DNA of 56,524 nucleotides, from positions 1 to 56,524 of the forward strand of contig JAXDNY010000274.1 in the NCBI GenBank assembly GCA_034669145.1. The letters run 5' to 3'. Both the position numbers and the translations under genes were made by a program. Under the pieces are notes generated by a model. That model searched no databases. It worked only from the letters and a program-made list of their open reading frames with translations, and was not told where the DNA came from. Shown here piece after piece: positions 15,715 to 24,478 of the stretch (positions within the stretch are counted from its first letter, which is position 1; each line of letters starts with the position of its first letter). Source of the DNA: PALSA-894 sp034669145 (lineage in GTDB: Bacteria > Pseudomonadota > Alphaproteobacteria > Rhizobiales > Xanthobacteraceae).

Positions 15715-16683
15715 TCAAACCCGGGCGTCCTCGCAGCGGTGTACCTCCACGGTGACGTGCGAGAGCCCCGACACGCCGCAAAGCCGCTGCTTGTAGGCGC
15801 CCGGTGCCTGCGGATCGTCGGAGACGATCGCGGCGATCACAGCCGTATGGCCGGGGCCGACGCGCCACAGATGGAGATCGCAGAGGCGATCGCCGTTCAC
15901 CTCCAGCCGCTCGCGCACCGTCGCGGCAAGGTGGCGATCCGGCACGGCGTCCACCAGCACGGCGCCGGCCGAGCGCAGCAGGCCGATCGACCAGCTCGTG
16001 ATGACCAGCGCGCCGACGATGCCCATCACAGGATCGAGGAATGACCATCCATACAGCCGCCCTGCCCCCAGCGCGACGATCGCCAGCACCGACGTCATCG
16101 CATCGGCGAGCACATGCAGGTAGGCCGCGCGGATATTGTGGTCGGCATGGCCGTGATGACTGTGCTTATGGTGATGATCGTCATGCGCATCATGATCATG
16201 CGCGTGGTGCCCGCGCCCATGATGGTCCTGGTCATACAGCAACCACGCGCTGACGAGGTTCACCGCGAGTCCGATCGCCGCGATGAAGGTCGCCTGGTCG
16301 AAATCGATCGCGACCGGCGCAACCAGCCGCTGCGCCGATTCATAGGCGATGATCAGCGCGACGGTGAGCAGGATGACCGCGCTGGCGAAGGCCGCGAGTT
16401 CGCCGAGCTTGCCGGTCCCGAACGTGAAGCGCGCATCGTGCGCGTGGCGGCGCGCGAAACGATAGGCCAACGCCGCGATGCCGAGCGCGCCCGCATGCGT
16501 TGCCATGTGCCAGCCGTCGGCGACGAGCGCCATCGAGCCATAGACATGCCCGCCAACGATCTCGGCCACCATCATGGCGGCGGTGAGAATGACGACGAAC
16601 CACGTGCGCCGCTCGTGGCGGTCGTGCTTCTCGCCCAGATAATTGTGCGTGTGCTGCCACAACGCGAGCGAATGGGTATGCAT
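15715..16683 (-). CDS. dmeF: Cation diffusion facilitator, DmeF type (Co/Ni exporter)
   Basis: This 322-residue inner-membrane metal/proton antiporter has six predicted helices. The metal site is formed by DGWHMATHAGAL in TM2 and YLHVLADAMTSVLA in TM5. A His/Asp-rich loop between TM4 and TM5 contains DHHGRGHHAHDHDAHDDHHH, and the short C-terminal cytoplasmic domain ends in VTVEVHRCEDARV. The N-terminal MHTHSLALWQHTHNYLG is typical of the DmeF subfamily, which exports cobalt and nickel. No dmeR-like regulator gene is adjacent. The region upstream carries the palindrome at 16776-16800. Confidence 0.9.
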   Translation of the reverse strand: MHTHSLALWQHTHNYLGEKHDRHERRTWFVVILTAAMMVAEIVGGHVYGSMALVADGWHMATHAGALGIAALAYRFARRHAHDARFTFGTGKLGELAAFASAVILLTVALIIAYESAQRLVAPVAIDFDQATFIAAIGLAVNLVSAWLLYDQDHHGRGHHAHDHDAHDDHHHKHSHHGHADHNIRAAYLHVLADAMTSVLAIVALGAGRLYGWSFLDPVMGIVGALVITSWSIGLLRSAGAVLVDAVPDRHLAATVRERLEVNGDRLCDLHLWRVGPGHTAVIAAIVSDDPQAPGAYKQRLCGVSGLSHVTVEVHRCEDARV

Positions 16684-16775
16684 CGAGTTCCTCGTGAGTC
16701 CGCCGGTTGCTTGAAATATAGGTGCGGCGCCCGCGCTTGCAGATTAATCGGCCGCCATGGTACCGCGTACACCAA

Positions 16776-16800
16776 TATATTCCTAGTAACTAGGAACATA
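16776..16800. promoter_or_regulatory. Operator-like palindrome upstream of dmeF
   Basis: The core TTCCTAGT-A-ACTAGGAA (16780-16796) is a perfect 17-base palindrome. Arms extend to 12 bases each with one mismatch, centred on 16788. On the minus strand it lies immediately before TATATT, a possible -10 for dmeF, filling exactly the 17-base position where a spacer would be. A repressor or metal-sensor operator is a reasonable inference. The cognate regulator is not in the window. Confidence 0.55.
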
Positions 16801-16804
16801 GAGG

Positions 16805-16832
16805 TTGACATATGAACTGATATAACTATCAT
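16805..16832 (+). promoter_or_regulatory. Sigma-70-like promoter reading into the hairpin-rich region
   Basis: TTGACA (16805-16810) and TATCAT (16827-16832) are separated by 16 bases, matching 6/6 and 5/6 of the vegetative consensus. Transcription would start near 16839 and run rightwards through 16850-17413. The pair lies next to the palindrome at 16776-16800, so both directions may share control. Confidence 0.5.
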
Positions 16833-16849
16833 CGGTCCGCCTTGCTCAC

Positions 16850-17372
16850 TGAGGGGCGTCAACCGGTGACGTTCGGATGATGGAGCAAGCGGGATGCGCG
16901 GCCGGAGATCAGGCCGAGCCTTCCGGGGCGGACCAAGTGGTCCGCTTGTGCGGCGCCTGCGCGTCCGGCCTCGTCAGCCGGGCACCCGGGCGGCTTCGGG
17001 ACCCGCCCTGGGGACACTACGATCCCTGTGCGAGGAGCTCGCTGACGGCCCGAGTGACATCGGGACACGCAAGCGCGGACCGAAGCTGAGTTATTGCCGA
17101 GAGGCGATAGCGAGAGCCGCAGCTGAGCGCCGAGAGGCGCGCCGGCCTACGTCACTGGCCGGTGATCTCCGAGCGTTCTCGGAGATCGACCCGACCGCGA
17201 GGCGGGTCATCGGGTGCGGCGCTTCCGCACCAGCGCCTGTCGGCGCTCTGCTCCCCTCTTTTTTTCGGGGAGTGGAAAAGAGACAAGGGGTACCCGCCCC
17301 CATCCAAGCGGGCGGCGGAGCGTTGGCTGTTCGTCGGGCGAAGGCGGCTGCTTCCCACGTTCCCACGAACCT
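16850..17372 (+). other. Non-coding hairpin-rich region, candidate structured RNA or repeat
   Basis: There is no supported gene between dmeF and the gene at 17414. Hairpins are packed closely: 16928-16945 (GCGGACC stem), 17164-17187 (perfect 10-bp GATCTCCGAG stem, CGTT loop), 17188-17208 (GACCCG stem), 17213-17231 (GGTGCGG stem), 17232-17247 (AGCGCC stem) and 17251-17272 (CTCCCC stem, T-rich loop). A consensus-like promoter reads in from 16805. Several frames are open by GC bias only, with no start, Shine-Dalgarno or family match. It could be a long leader of the 17414 gene, an independent RNA, or an extragenic repeat. Confidence 0.45.
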
Positions 17373-17413
17373 GTCACAAATTCATCCCGGAGTTGATCAG
17401 GAGGGAACACGCC

Positions 17414-18409
17414 ATGCCGCAATTGCGATCCGGTTTGCAAAACATCCTGCCGCTCCTGATTGCGCTCGGCGCGATGCTGTCCGCGGCGCCGGCCGCGGCG
17501 CAGCCCGAAATCATCCCGGCGCTGGACGTCACCTGGACCGTGCAGCCCTCGTTCGGCTCGGCGACCGAAGGCCGCAACAATGTCAGCGGCGTCACCTGCA
17601 TGAGGACGCCGCCCTCGAGCCCCTGCCTCGTCGTCAACGATACGGCGAAGTTCGCGCAGATCTTTTCGGTATCCGGCACCGCGATCCACCCGGGCGCGCT
17701 CGTCGGTTTCACCACGGACCCGCCTCCCGGTCTTGCCAACATACCGAACGCCGAGGGCGCCGCGCATGACGATCGCTTCTTCTACGTGGTAACCTCGGCC
17801 GCCAAGACCGATCCGCCGGTGCAGGTCGACACCTCGTTCATCGTGCTGCGCTTCCAGCCGGATGCGGCCGGACGGCCGCCGACGGCCACATCGATCCAGA
17901 CCACGCAGCGCGTTCGCGATGCGCTCGCCGCGGGAATCCCGATCCCGCAGATCTCCGGAGCGCGCATCGATCGCGCCAACGCGCGCATCGAAGGCATCGC
18001 CGTGAAGGACAACGTGCTGCATCTCGGCTTTCGTGCGCCGACGATCGCCGGCAAGGCCTTCATCGCGAGCACGCCGGCCGCGACGCTGTTCACAACGGCT
18101 GGGCCGCTCAATCCGGCTGTGCACGCGCTCGCGCTCGGTCCCGATACCGGCATTCGCGATCTCGCCGCGGTGTCGGACGGCATTTTGGTGCTCGGCGGGC
18201 GCAGCCAGGGCCTGCCGGGCCCCGCGACGCTGTTTCACTGGAACCCGGCGACGGATCAGTTGCGAACGGTCGCGTCGTTGGTGCAGCCCGTCAACAAGAA
18301 CCCGGAAGCCCTGCTGGTGGTCCAGGAAGACCCGGAATTCCTGCGCATTGTGGTGATGTTCGACGGTGAAACAAATGGCGGGCCGCTCGACTATTTCATC
18401 CCGCGCTGA
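17414..18409 (+). CDS. Secreted DUF3616-like protein
   Basis: This 331-residue protein starts at ATG 17414 with AGGAGGG upstream. A Sec signal peptide (GLQNILPLLIALGAMLSAAP, cleavage near AAAQ) exports it. The mature part contains ARIEGIAVKDNVLHLGFRAP and GIRDLAAVSDGILVLGG, which recall DUF3616 beta-propeller-like proteins. Two cysteines (VTCMRTPPSSPC) may form a disulfide. Function unknown. Frames extending upstream of 17414 run through hairpin-rich non-coding sequence and are not accepted. Confidence 0.75.
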   Translation: MPQLRSGLQNILPLLIALGAMLSAAPAAAQPEIIPALDVTWTVQPSFGSATEGRNNVSGVTCMRTPPSSPCLVVNDTAKFAQIFSVSGTAIHPGALVGFTTDPPPGLANIPNAEGAAHDDRFFYVVTSAAKTDPPVQVDTSFIVLRFQPDAAGRPPTATSIQTTQRVRDALAAGIPIPQISGARIDRANARIEGIAVKDNVLHLGFRAPTIAGKAFIASTPAATLFTTAGPLNPAVHALALGPDTGIRDLAAVSDGILVLGGRSQGLPGPATLFHWNPATDQLRTVASLVQPVNKNPEALLVVQEDPEFLRIVVMFDGETNGGPLDYFIPR

Positions 18410-18513
18410 GCCGTTTGCGCCACCGCACGACGCTCCTTGCGCCCCCGCCGCACGTGGCGGGTTGTTCCAGCCTCCGGGAGGTCCAATATAACGAGGACAC
18501 AAGCGAGCACCCC

Positions 18514-19389
18514 ATGGACGCCCCCAACCCCTCCTCCACCGTGACATTCGCGAACCGCACGCCGCTGCGCATCGGCGCGGTCGGCCTCAAGGCGCGCGAT
18601 CTCCCGCGCCTCACCGATTACTACCGCCAAGCGATCGGCCTCGACGTCATCGACCGCGACAGCAAGACGGCGCGGCTCGGCGCGGGCGGCGTGACGCTGC
18701 TCGAACTGGAAGCCGCCCCGAGCGCCACGCCGGACGATCCGCGCACCGCCGGCCTTTATCACACGGCGTTCCTGCAGCCGACGCGCGGCGATCTCGCGCG
18801 CTGGCTGGTGCATGCGGCGCAGAACCGCGTGCCGTTGACCGGCGCCTCCGATCATCTCGTGAGCGAGGCGATTTATCTGGACGATCCGGAAGGCAACGGC
18901 ATCGAAGTCTATCGCGATCGCCTCCCCGAGGAGTGGCGCTGGAGCGGCGACCGCATCCAGATGGCGACCGACCGGCTCAATCTCGACACTCTCGCGGCCG
19001 ATGCCGGCAACACCGCATATGCGGGCGCGCCCGGCGGCCTGCGCGTCGGGCACATTCATCTGCGCGTCGGCGACCTCGTGCCCACGCAGCAATTCTACTC
19101 CGACATCGTCGGCCTCAATCCGACCGCGGGCCGCGGCGGCGCGCTGTTCATGTCGTCGGGGCGCTACCATCATCACGTCGGCAGCAATGTCTGGCATTCG
19201 GCCGGCGCCGGACAGCGCGACGGCGATCGCGCCGGGCTGTCGTGGTTCACGATTGAGGCCGCGGATGCGGCGGAACGCGACGGCGTTGTGAAGCGGTTGA
19301 AGGATGCGGACGTTGCGGTCACGGATTCGCCACACGGCTCGGAGGCACGCGATCCGTTTGGAACTCGGGTGCGATTCTCGAAGGCGTAA
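18514..19389 (+). CDS. VOC family protein with two glyoxalase/dioxygenase-like domains
   Basis: This 291-residue protein has two vicinal-oxygen-chelate modules. The first is LRIGAVGLKARDLPRLTDYY...YHTAFLQPTRGDLARWLVHA...YLDDPEGNGIEVYRDRL; the second begins LRVGHIHLRVGDLVPTQQFY. YHTAFL, HIHLRV and nearby His/Glu residues could bind a metal, as in CatE-like catechol 2,3-dioxygenases. The substrate is not identifiable. The start ATG 18514 (MDAPNPSS) follows GAGGACAC; in-frame extension upstream lacks support. Confidence 0.85.
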   Translation: MDAPNPSSTVTFANRTPLRIGAVGLKARDLPRLTDYYRQAIGLDVIDRDSKTARLGAGGVTLLELEAAPSATPDDPRTAGLYHTAFLQPTRGDLARWLVHAAQNRVPLTGASDHLVSEAIYLDDPEGNGIEVYRDRLPEEWRWSGDRIQMATDRLNLDTLAADAGNTAYAGAPGGLRVGHIHLRVGDLVPTQQFYSDIVGLNPTAGRGGALFMSSGRYHHHVGSNVWHSAGAGQRDGDRAGLSWFTIEAADAAERDGVVKRLKDADVAVTDSPHGSEARDPFGTRVRFSKA

Positions 19390-19397
19390 CGAAAACT

Positions 19398-19796
19398 CTA
19401 CCGCGCGAACTTCGTCATCGCGGCGGCGGCGCCGAACACCGTGAGCATCACCAGCGCCATCACGCCGCCGACCACGATCGGAACGGAATCCGCCGTGCGC
19501 GAGGGCACCAGTGTCAGCGCCCGCGTGCGCTGTCTCGCAAAGAAGCCCCCGACCGGCACCGCGGCGAGCGCATCGCGCGCCCGCTCGATCTCGGCGATGT
19601 CACGCATGAGCTGACTGTCGGAGAGCGTATGCGCAACGGGCACGATCGCGGGCTCCGGAATCATTGCCGTCTCTGCGGCTTTCACGGGCTCCGCGCTGAC
19701 CGGCTTAGTCGCCTCGACAGCCGTGTTCGCCGTCATGGACTGCGCCCACGCGTTCACCCATTCCAGTTGTCCGGCATCGTCCCGGTCGCGCCCCAT
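19398..19796 (-). CDS. Hypothetical protein with C-terminal membrane helix
   Basis: This 132-residue protein has a low-complexity Ala/Pro/Glu-rich N-terminal half (VEATKPVSAEPVKAAETA), a charged helix MRDIAEIERARDALAAV, and a hydrophobic C-terminal helix VPIVVGGVMALVMLTVFGA followed by a short basic tail. The likely topology is tail-anchored with the N-terminus in the cytoplasm. No family recognised. It is convergent with the VOC gene, 8 bases apart. Confidence 0.6.
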   Translation of the reverse strand: MGRDRDDAGQLEWVNAWAQSMTANTAVEATKPVSAEPVKAAETAMIPEPAIVPVAHTLSDSQLMRDIAEIERARDALAAVPVGGFFARQRTRALTLVPSRTADSVPIVVGGVMALVMLTVFGAAAAMTKFAR

Positions 19797-19892
19797 GACA
19801 CTGCCTCTGATGAAGAGCAGCCTATGGTTACGGGAAGCCGTCAGATCGCGCGACGTTTATCCTTTGTAAACCTTAATCGCCGCGCCACCTGT

Positions 19893-20591
19893 TCACACCG
19901 AAAACGGCTTTCCCTTCTCGGGAACGATGACCTTGGTGGCGTGACCCTTCATTTCCGCGACGAATTTGTCGGCGTTCGGCTCGATGATCGGGAACGAGCC
20001 GTAATGGCACGGGATCACGGCATCGAGTTTCAGGAAGCGTTTGACCGCCAGCGCGGCCGTCACCGGGCTCATGGTGAACCGGTCGCCGATCGGCACCATC
20101 GCGACTTTCGGCTGATGGATCTCGGCGAGCAGCGCCATGTCGGAGAAGATGTCGGTGTCGCCCATGTGCCAGACCGTCGGCTCGCCCTTCGCCTTGACGA
20201 TCACGCCGCACGGATTGCCGAGATAGACCGGCATGCCGTCCTTGATGTCGCCGGAGGAATGATCGGCGCGCACCATCGTGACGCTGAACGCCCCGAGGTC
20301 GGTCGTGCCACCGGTGTTCATCGGGTTCATTTTCTGCAAACCCTTGGCCCCGAGCCACATGCAGAGATCGTAGTTGGTCGTGACGGTGGCTTCGTTCTGT
20401 TGCGCGATGTCGAGCGCGTCGCCCACATGGTCGGCGTGGCCGTGCGTGAGCACGATGTGCTTCACGCCCCGCATCGCCTCCCTCGGGTCGGACACGAAGG
20501 CCGGGTTGCCGGTGAAGAACGGGTCGATCAGCACCGCGTTGCCGCCGAAATCGAGCCGGAACGCCGAATGGCCATACCAGGTGATCTGCAT
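19893..20591 (-). CDS. UPF0173 metallo-beta-lactamase-fold hydrolase
   Basis: This 232-residue protein has the UPF0173 signature MQITWYGHSAFRLDFGG and IDPFFTGNP. The zinc-binding HGHADH motif lies in IVLTHGHADHVGD, with further ligands in MVRADHSSG, MGDTDIFSDM and IPCHYGSFP. The enzyme is a metal-dependent hydrolase of unknown physiological substrate. It is divergent from ruvX with an 82-base gap that must hold both promoters. Confidence 0.92.
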   Translation of the reverse strand: MQITWYGHSAFRLDFGGNAVLIDPFFTGNPAFVSDPREAMRGVKHIVLTHGHADHVGDALDIAQQNEATVTTNYDLCMWLGAKGLQKMNPMNTGGTTDLGAFSVTMVRADHSSGDIKDGMPVYLGNPCGVIVKAKGEPTVWHMGDTDIFSDMALLAEIHQPKVAMVPIGDRFTMSPVTAALAVKRFLKLDAVIPCHYGSFPIIEPNADKFVAEMKGHATKVIVPEKGKPFSV

Positions 20592-20673
20592 GGGTTTTGA
20601 TCCTTTTGTGTTCTTGGATGTGGCCCTAGGATAGTCGCGGCATCGCCCGGATCAATGTGCTAGCCAGTCCCAC

Positions 20674-21156
20674 ATGCCGGTGCTGCCGCTGATCGAGATC
20701 GCTCCGCTGCTCGGCGCGCGCGGCGCGCTGATCGGCCTCGATCTCGGCACCAAAACCATCGGGGTCGCGGCAAGCGATCCGGACCGGCGGCTCGCGACCG
20801 GCGTCACGACCGTGACGCGCAAAGCCTTCAAGGCTGACGCTGCCGTGGTGCTCGCGCTGGCGGCGGAACGCCGAGCGGCGGGTTTCGTGCTCGGCCTGCC
20901 GATCAACATGGACGGCTCCGAAGGGCCGCGCGCGCAAGCGACCCGCGCCTTCGCGCGCAATTTTGCCAAGCTGACGGATCTGCCGATCGGGCTGTGGGAC
21001 GAGCGGCTCTCGACCGCGGCGGTCGAGCGCGGGCTGATCGAAGCCGACATGAGCCGCGCGCGGCGCGCCGAAGTGATCGACCAGCACGCGGCGGCCTTCA
21101 TTCTCCAGGGCGCGCTCGACCGGCTGGCGCGGCTTTCTCCATCCGCGGCGCCGTAA
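20674..21156 (+). CDS. ruvX: Putative pre-16S rRNA nuclease / Holliday-junction resolvase-like protein
   Basis: This 160-residue YqgF/RuvX protein has an RNase H-like fold. LIGLDLGTKTIGVAASDP carries the first catalytic Asp, GLPINMDGSEGPRAQATRAF the central motif, and LWDERLSTAAVERGLIE then EVIDQHAAAFILQGALD the remaining acidic residues. The family trims the 5' end of 16S rRNA; a recombination role was proposed earlier. The start is ATG 20674. It is convergent with the Gly/Tyr-rich gene. Confidence 0.93.
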   Translation: MPVLPLIEIAPLLGARGALIGLDLGTKTIGVAASDPDRRLATGVTTVTRKAFKADAAVVLALAAERRAAGFVLGLPINMDGSEGPRAQATRAFARNFAKLTDLPIGLWDERLSTAAVERGLIEADMSRARRAEVIDQHAAAFILQGALDRLARLSPSAAP

Positions 21157-21240
21157 CCGCCGCCGTCTGCACGGTAAGGATTTGCGCCATCAGCGGCGCG
21201 TTGCCGCCAAGCGGGCGTGCTTGGCCTGATGTCGTAGACG

Positions 21241-21268
21241 CAAAAAGGGCGGGCCTTGCGGCCCGCCC
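21241..21268 (-). terminator. Rho-independent terminator of the Gly/Tyr-rich gene
   Basis: On the minus strand a 9-bp stem, GGGCGGGCC / GGCCCGCCC, with a 4-base loop is followed by TTTTTG, 24 bases after the stop at 21293. It may also serve convergent ruvX. Confidence 0.88.
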
Positions 21269-21292
21269 CTTCCTGCAAAGTTGTCGACTGCG

Positions 21293-21685
21293 TTAGAAGC
21301 CGCCACCCTGCGTACACGCCACGCGCCGGTAGCCTTCCTGGCAGCGGTTGCTGCTGTAGCCCCAGCTATTGTAGCCGTAATTGCCGTAGTACGGTCCGGC
21401 CACGGGTGCGGTGTAGTAGGTCGGCCCGCTATCGTACGCGTAGGGCGCTGCGTAGACCGGTTCATCGTAGTAACCGTAGCCGCCGTATCCGTAGCCGCCG
21501 TAACCGTACGGACGCGCGGCGACCGCTGAGCCGATCAAGGCACCCGCCGCGATGCCCGCGCCGATGCCGACGGCCGGGCCCCAGCCACCATGCCGGCGCC
21601 ACTGCGCCGACGCATCCGTTGCACTGGCGGCTGTGATTGCGAGAATGCCGGCCAGAGCCAATCCTGCGCTTCGAAACTTGGTCAT
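21293..21685 (-). CDS. Secreted Gly/Tyr-rich protein
   Basis: This 130-residue protein starts at ATG 21685, chosen for GGAG a few bases upstream. A Sec signal peptide (FRSAGLALAGILAITAASAT, cleavage near ASA) is followed by GIGAGIAAGALIGSAVAA, a glycine-zipper-like stretch, then low-complexity YGGYGYGGYGYYDEPVY and GNYGYNSWGYSS. Two cysteines near the end (CQEGYRRVAC) could form a disulfide. It is probably an exported envelope protein; such proteins are common in rhizobia. Its function is unknown. Confidence 0.75.
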   Translation of the reverse strand: MTKFRSAGLALAGILAITAASATDASAQWRRHGGWGPAVGIGAGIAAGALIGSAVAARPYGYGGYGYGGYGYYDEPVYAAPYAYDSGPTYYTAPVAGPYYGNYGYNSWGYSSNRCQEGYRRVACTQGGGF

Positions 21686-21766
21686 GTGCTGCTCCATGGG
21701 GTTGGGGCCATTCGCACGGCCTTCCATGAAACACCAACGCGCCCGACCCTCCGGACGTTCCTGATT

Positions 21767-23416
21767 TTATTGCGGCAACGCCCTGTTGAGCAGTTCCGCG
21801 GTGTCCGATTCGGCCAAATCCGAAGTTCCAAAAGTTCCACCGCGCGGGGTGGCAAGCCGGGTTCGGGCGAATGGCTCCGCCATGGCGGGCGCGCTCTCGG
21901 TCAGCGCCGCCGCCGCCGCCAGCATGGCGAGTTTCTCGACCGCCGCGCGCGCCCTCGCCTCGCCATCGGGCGCAGCGAGCGTTTTCGCGATGGAGCCCGC
22001 AGCTTCTTTTGCACCCGGCAGATCGCCGCATGCGCGCACCAGATCGGCGAGCACCGCGCGTGCCGCCTCGCCTTCCCGCGAGAGCGCGCGCAGCACGTCG
22101 AGGCACATCACATTGCCCGAGCCTTCCCAGATCGCGTTGACCGGCGCCTCGCGGTAAAGCCGCGCGAGCGGCGTCTCCTCGACGTAGCCGTTGCCACCAA
22201 GGCACTCCATCGCCTCGTAGATGAAGCCGGGTGCGGCCTTGCAGATCCAGTACTTCACCGCCGAGGTGAGCAGGCGGGCGCGCGCCGCCTCCCTCGCATC
22301 CGTGGCCGCAAGATCGAACGAGCGGCACAGCCGCATCGTCAGCGCGGTGGCGCCTTCGACCTCCAGCGCCATGTCGGCGATGAGCGTGCGCATCATCGGC
22401 TGATCGGCGAGCTTCTTCTGAAACACGGTGCGATGGCGCGCGTGGTGAAGCGCCTGCGCCAGCGCCATGCGCATCATGCCGGCCGACGAGATGATGCAAT
22501 CGACACGCGTGAGCTGCACCATCTCGATGATGGTGCGCACGCCGCGGCCCTCTTCGCCGACGCGCCACGCGAAGGCCTGCGCGAATTCGACCTCGGAGGA
22601 CGCATTCGAGCGGTTGCCGAGCTTGTCCTTCAGGCGCTGGAAATGAAGCCCGTTGACCGAGCCATCGGGCCGGAAGCGCGGCATCAGGAAACAGGTCAGC
22701 CCGCCCGGCGCCTGCGCCAGCACCAGGAACGCATCGCACATCGGTGCCGACATGAACCACTTGTGCCCGGTGATGGTGTAGCCGTCGGCGGAGGCAATCG
22801 CGGTCGTGGTGTTGGTGCGCACATCGGTGCCGCCCTGCTTCTCGGTCATACCCATGCCGAGCGTGATGGAGTCCTTCTCCCACCACGGGATGAAGCGCGG
22901 ATCATAGGTGCGCGCGGTAATCTTGGCCGCCAGCTTTTCGAGCACCGCAGGCTCGACCGCGAGCGCGCCGACGCACGCGCGCGTCATCGTGATCGGGCAC
23001 ATGTGGCCGTTCTCGACCTGCGCCACCATGAAATACCGCGCCGCGCGCGCGACCACGGATGGCGCGCCCGCGCGCCGCCCGTCAGGCGTCCAGGTCGAGG
23101 CATGCAGGCCGGCCTTCATGCTTTCTGCCATGAACGCGTGATAGGCCGGGTGGAACTCGATCACGTCGCGGCGGAAGCCCTTGGTGTCGAAAATCTTCAG
23201 CTTCGGCGTATTTTCGTTGGCGAGGCGCGCCGCATCGAACATGGCGGCCGTGCCCCAGTGGCGGCCGAATTCCAACAGCGCCGCAGCCTCGCTGCCGGCG
23301 CCATTGGCCTCGACGGCGTCGCGCAAAGCCCGGTCGCTCGCGAACAGATCGACATCCTCGTAGGGCGGCGACTGGTTGAGGATATCGTGGCTCTCGAAGC
23401 GCGGCTGGACCGTCAT
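21767..23416 (-). CDS. aidB: AidB-type acyl-CoA dehydrogenase family protein
   Basis: This 549-residue flavoprotein is of the isovaleryl-CoA-dehydrogenase-like AidB branch, linked in E. coli to the adaptive response to alkylation. Markers are SITLGMGMTEKQGGTDVRTN, GYTITGHKWFMSAPMCDAFL, TCFLMPRFRPDGS, LKDKLGNRSNASSEVEF and ECLGGNGYVEETPLARLYRE. These give FAD binding and the AidB-specific loop. No Ada or AlkB gene is adjacent, and no Ada-like site was identified. It is divergent from pyrB, 108 bases apart. Confidence 0.92.
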   Translation of the reverse strand: MTVQPRFESHDILNQSPPYEDVDLFASDRALRDAVEANGAGSEAAALLEFGRHWGTAAMFDAARLANENTPKLKIFDTKGFRRDVIEFHPAYHAFMAESMKAGLHASTWTPDGRRAGAPSVVARAARYFMVAQVENGHMCPITMTRACVGALAVEPAVLEKLAAKITARTYDPRFIPWWEKDSITLGMGMTEKQGGTDVRTNTTTAIASADGYTITGHKWFMSAPMCDAFLVLAQAPGGLTCFLMPRFRPDGSVNGLHFQRLKDKLGNRSNASSEVEFAQAFAWRVGEEGRGVRTIIEMVQLTRVDCIISSAGMMRMALAQALHHARHRTVFQKKLADQPMMRTLIADMALEVEGATALTMRLCRSFDLAATDAREAARARLLTSAVKYWICKAAPGFIYEAMECLGGNGYVEETPLARLYREAPVNAIWEGSGNVMCLDVLRALSREGEAARAVLADLVRACGDLPGAKEAAGSIAKTLAAPDGEARARAAVEKLAMLAAAAALTESAPAMAEPFARTRLATPRGGTFGTSDLAESDTAELLNRALPQ

Positions 23417-23524
23417 GGCTGATCTCCCGGCGCACGTATTTTACCATGTCGCCGCAAGGCCTGTGGACCCCCGCCCGGCCGCCCTTGCCCCGCCCGACCG
23501 ACTCCGCCTATAGGGGTCGCTTTA

Positions 23525-24478
23525 ATGAACATCGCCACGAAGTCCTCGTTCGTCCTCAGCCGCCGTCACCTGCTGGGGATCGAGGGGCTTTCGCCGGACG
23601 AGATTAACGGCCTGCTCGATCTCGCCGACGAATATGTCGATCTCAACCGCCAGATCGAGAAGAAGCGCACCACGCTGCGCGGGCGCACGCTGATCAACCT
23701 ATTCTTCGAGGCCTCGACCCGCACCCAGTCCTCGTTCGAGCTCGCGGGAAAAAGGCTCGGCGCCGACGTCATGAACATGGCGGTCGGCAACTCGTCGGTG
23801 AAGAAGGGCGAGACCCTGGTCGACACCGCGATGACGCTCAACGCCATGCACCCGGACATCCTGGTGGTGCGGCATCACGCCTCTGGCGCGGTCGAACTGC
23901 TGGCGCAAAAGGTCGACGGCTCGGTGGTCAATGCCGGCGACGGCGCGCACGAGCATCCCACCCAGGCGCTGCTCGATGCGCTCACCATCCGCCGCAACAA
24001 GGGCCGCATCGAGCGCCTGACCGTCACGATCTGCGGCGACATCCTGCATTCGCGCGTCGCGCGCTCCAACATCATCCTGCTCAACACGCTCGGCGCGCGC
24101 GTGCGCGTGGTCGCGCCCTCGACGTTGCTGCCGCCCGGCATCGAGCGCTTCGGCGTGGAGGTTTCGCGCGACATGCGCGAGGGGCTCAAGGGCGCCGACA
24201 TCGTGATGATGCTGCGCCTGCAACGCGAGCGCATGAACGGCTCGTTCGTGCCCTCCACGCAGGAGTACTTCCACTATTACGGCCTCGACCAGAAGAAGCT
24301 CGGCTATGCCAAGCCCGACGCGCTGGTGATGCACCCCGGCCCGATGAACCGCGGCGTCGAGATCGACTCCGCGGTCGCCGATGGCGCGCAATCGCTCATC
24401 CGCGAACAGGTCGAAATGGGCGTCGCGGTGCGCATGGCCGTGCTCGAAGCGCTGTCGCGAAATCTTCCGAACGCATAA
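23525..24478 (+). CDS. pyrB: Aspartate carbamoyltransferase catalytic subunit
   Basis: PyrB joins carbamoyl phosphate and aspartate in pyrimidine synthesis. The 317-residue protein has the carbamoyl-phosphate loop FEASTRTQSSFELAGKRLGA, then NSSVKKGETLVDTAMTL, VVRHHASGAVELLA, GDGAHEHPTQALLDALTI and VMHPGPMNRGVEIDSAVAD. All are normal. The stop is directly followed by the pyrC start codon with no gap, so the two are one operon. No pyrI is present, as in ATCases that use a PyrC-like partner. Confidence 0.97.
   Translation: MNIATKSSFVLSRRHLLGIEGLSPDEINGLLDLADEYVDLNRQIEKKRTTLRGRTLINLFFEASTRTQSSFELAGKRLGADVMNMAVGNSSVKKGETLVDTAMTLNAMHPDILVVRHHASGAVELLAQKVDGSVVNAGDGAHEHPTQALLDALTIRRNKGRIERLTVTICGDILHSRVARSNIILLNTLGARVRVVAPSTLLPPGIERFGVEVSRDMREGLKGADIVMMLRLQRERMNGSFVPSTQEYFHYYGLDQKKLGYAKPDALVMHPGPMNRGVEIDSAVADGAQSLIREQVEMGVAVRMAVLEALSRNLPNA

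Noticed and set aside
16572..16862. 96-codon minus-strand frame upstream of dmeF
   Set aside because: It overlaps the dmeF start and the palindrome, has no Shine-Dalgarno and no recognisable product.
16894..17769. Plus-strand coding frames across the hairpin-rich region
   Set aside because: They lack starts with ribosome sites, and the real gene at 17414 has a strong Shine-Dalgarno and signal peptide.
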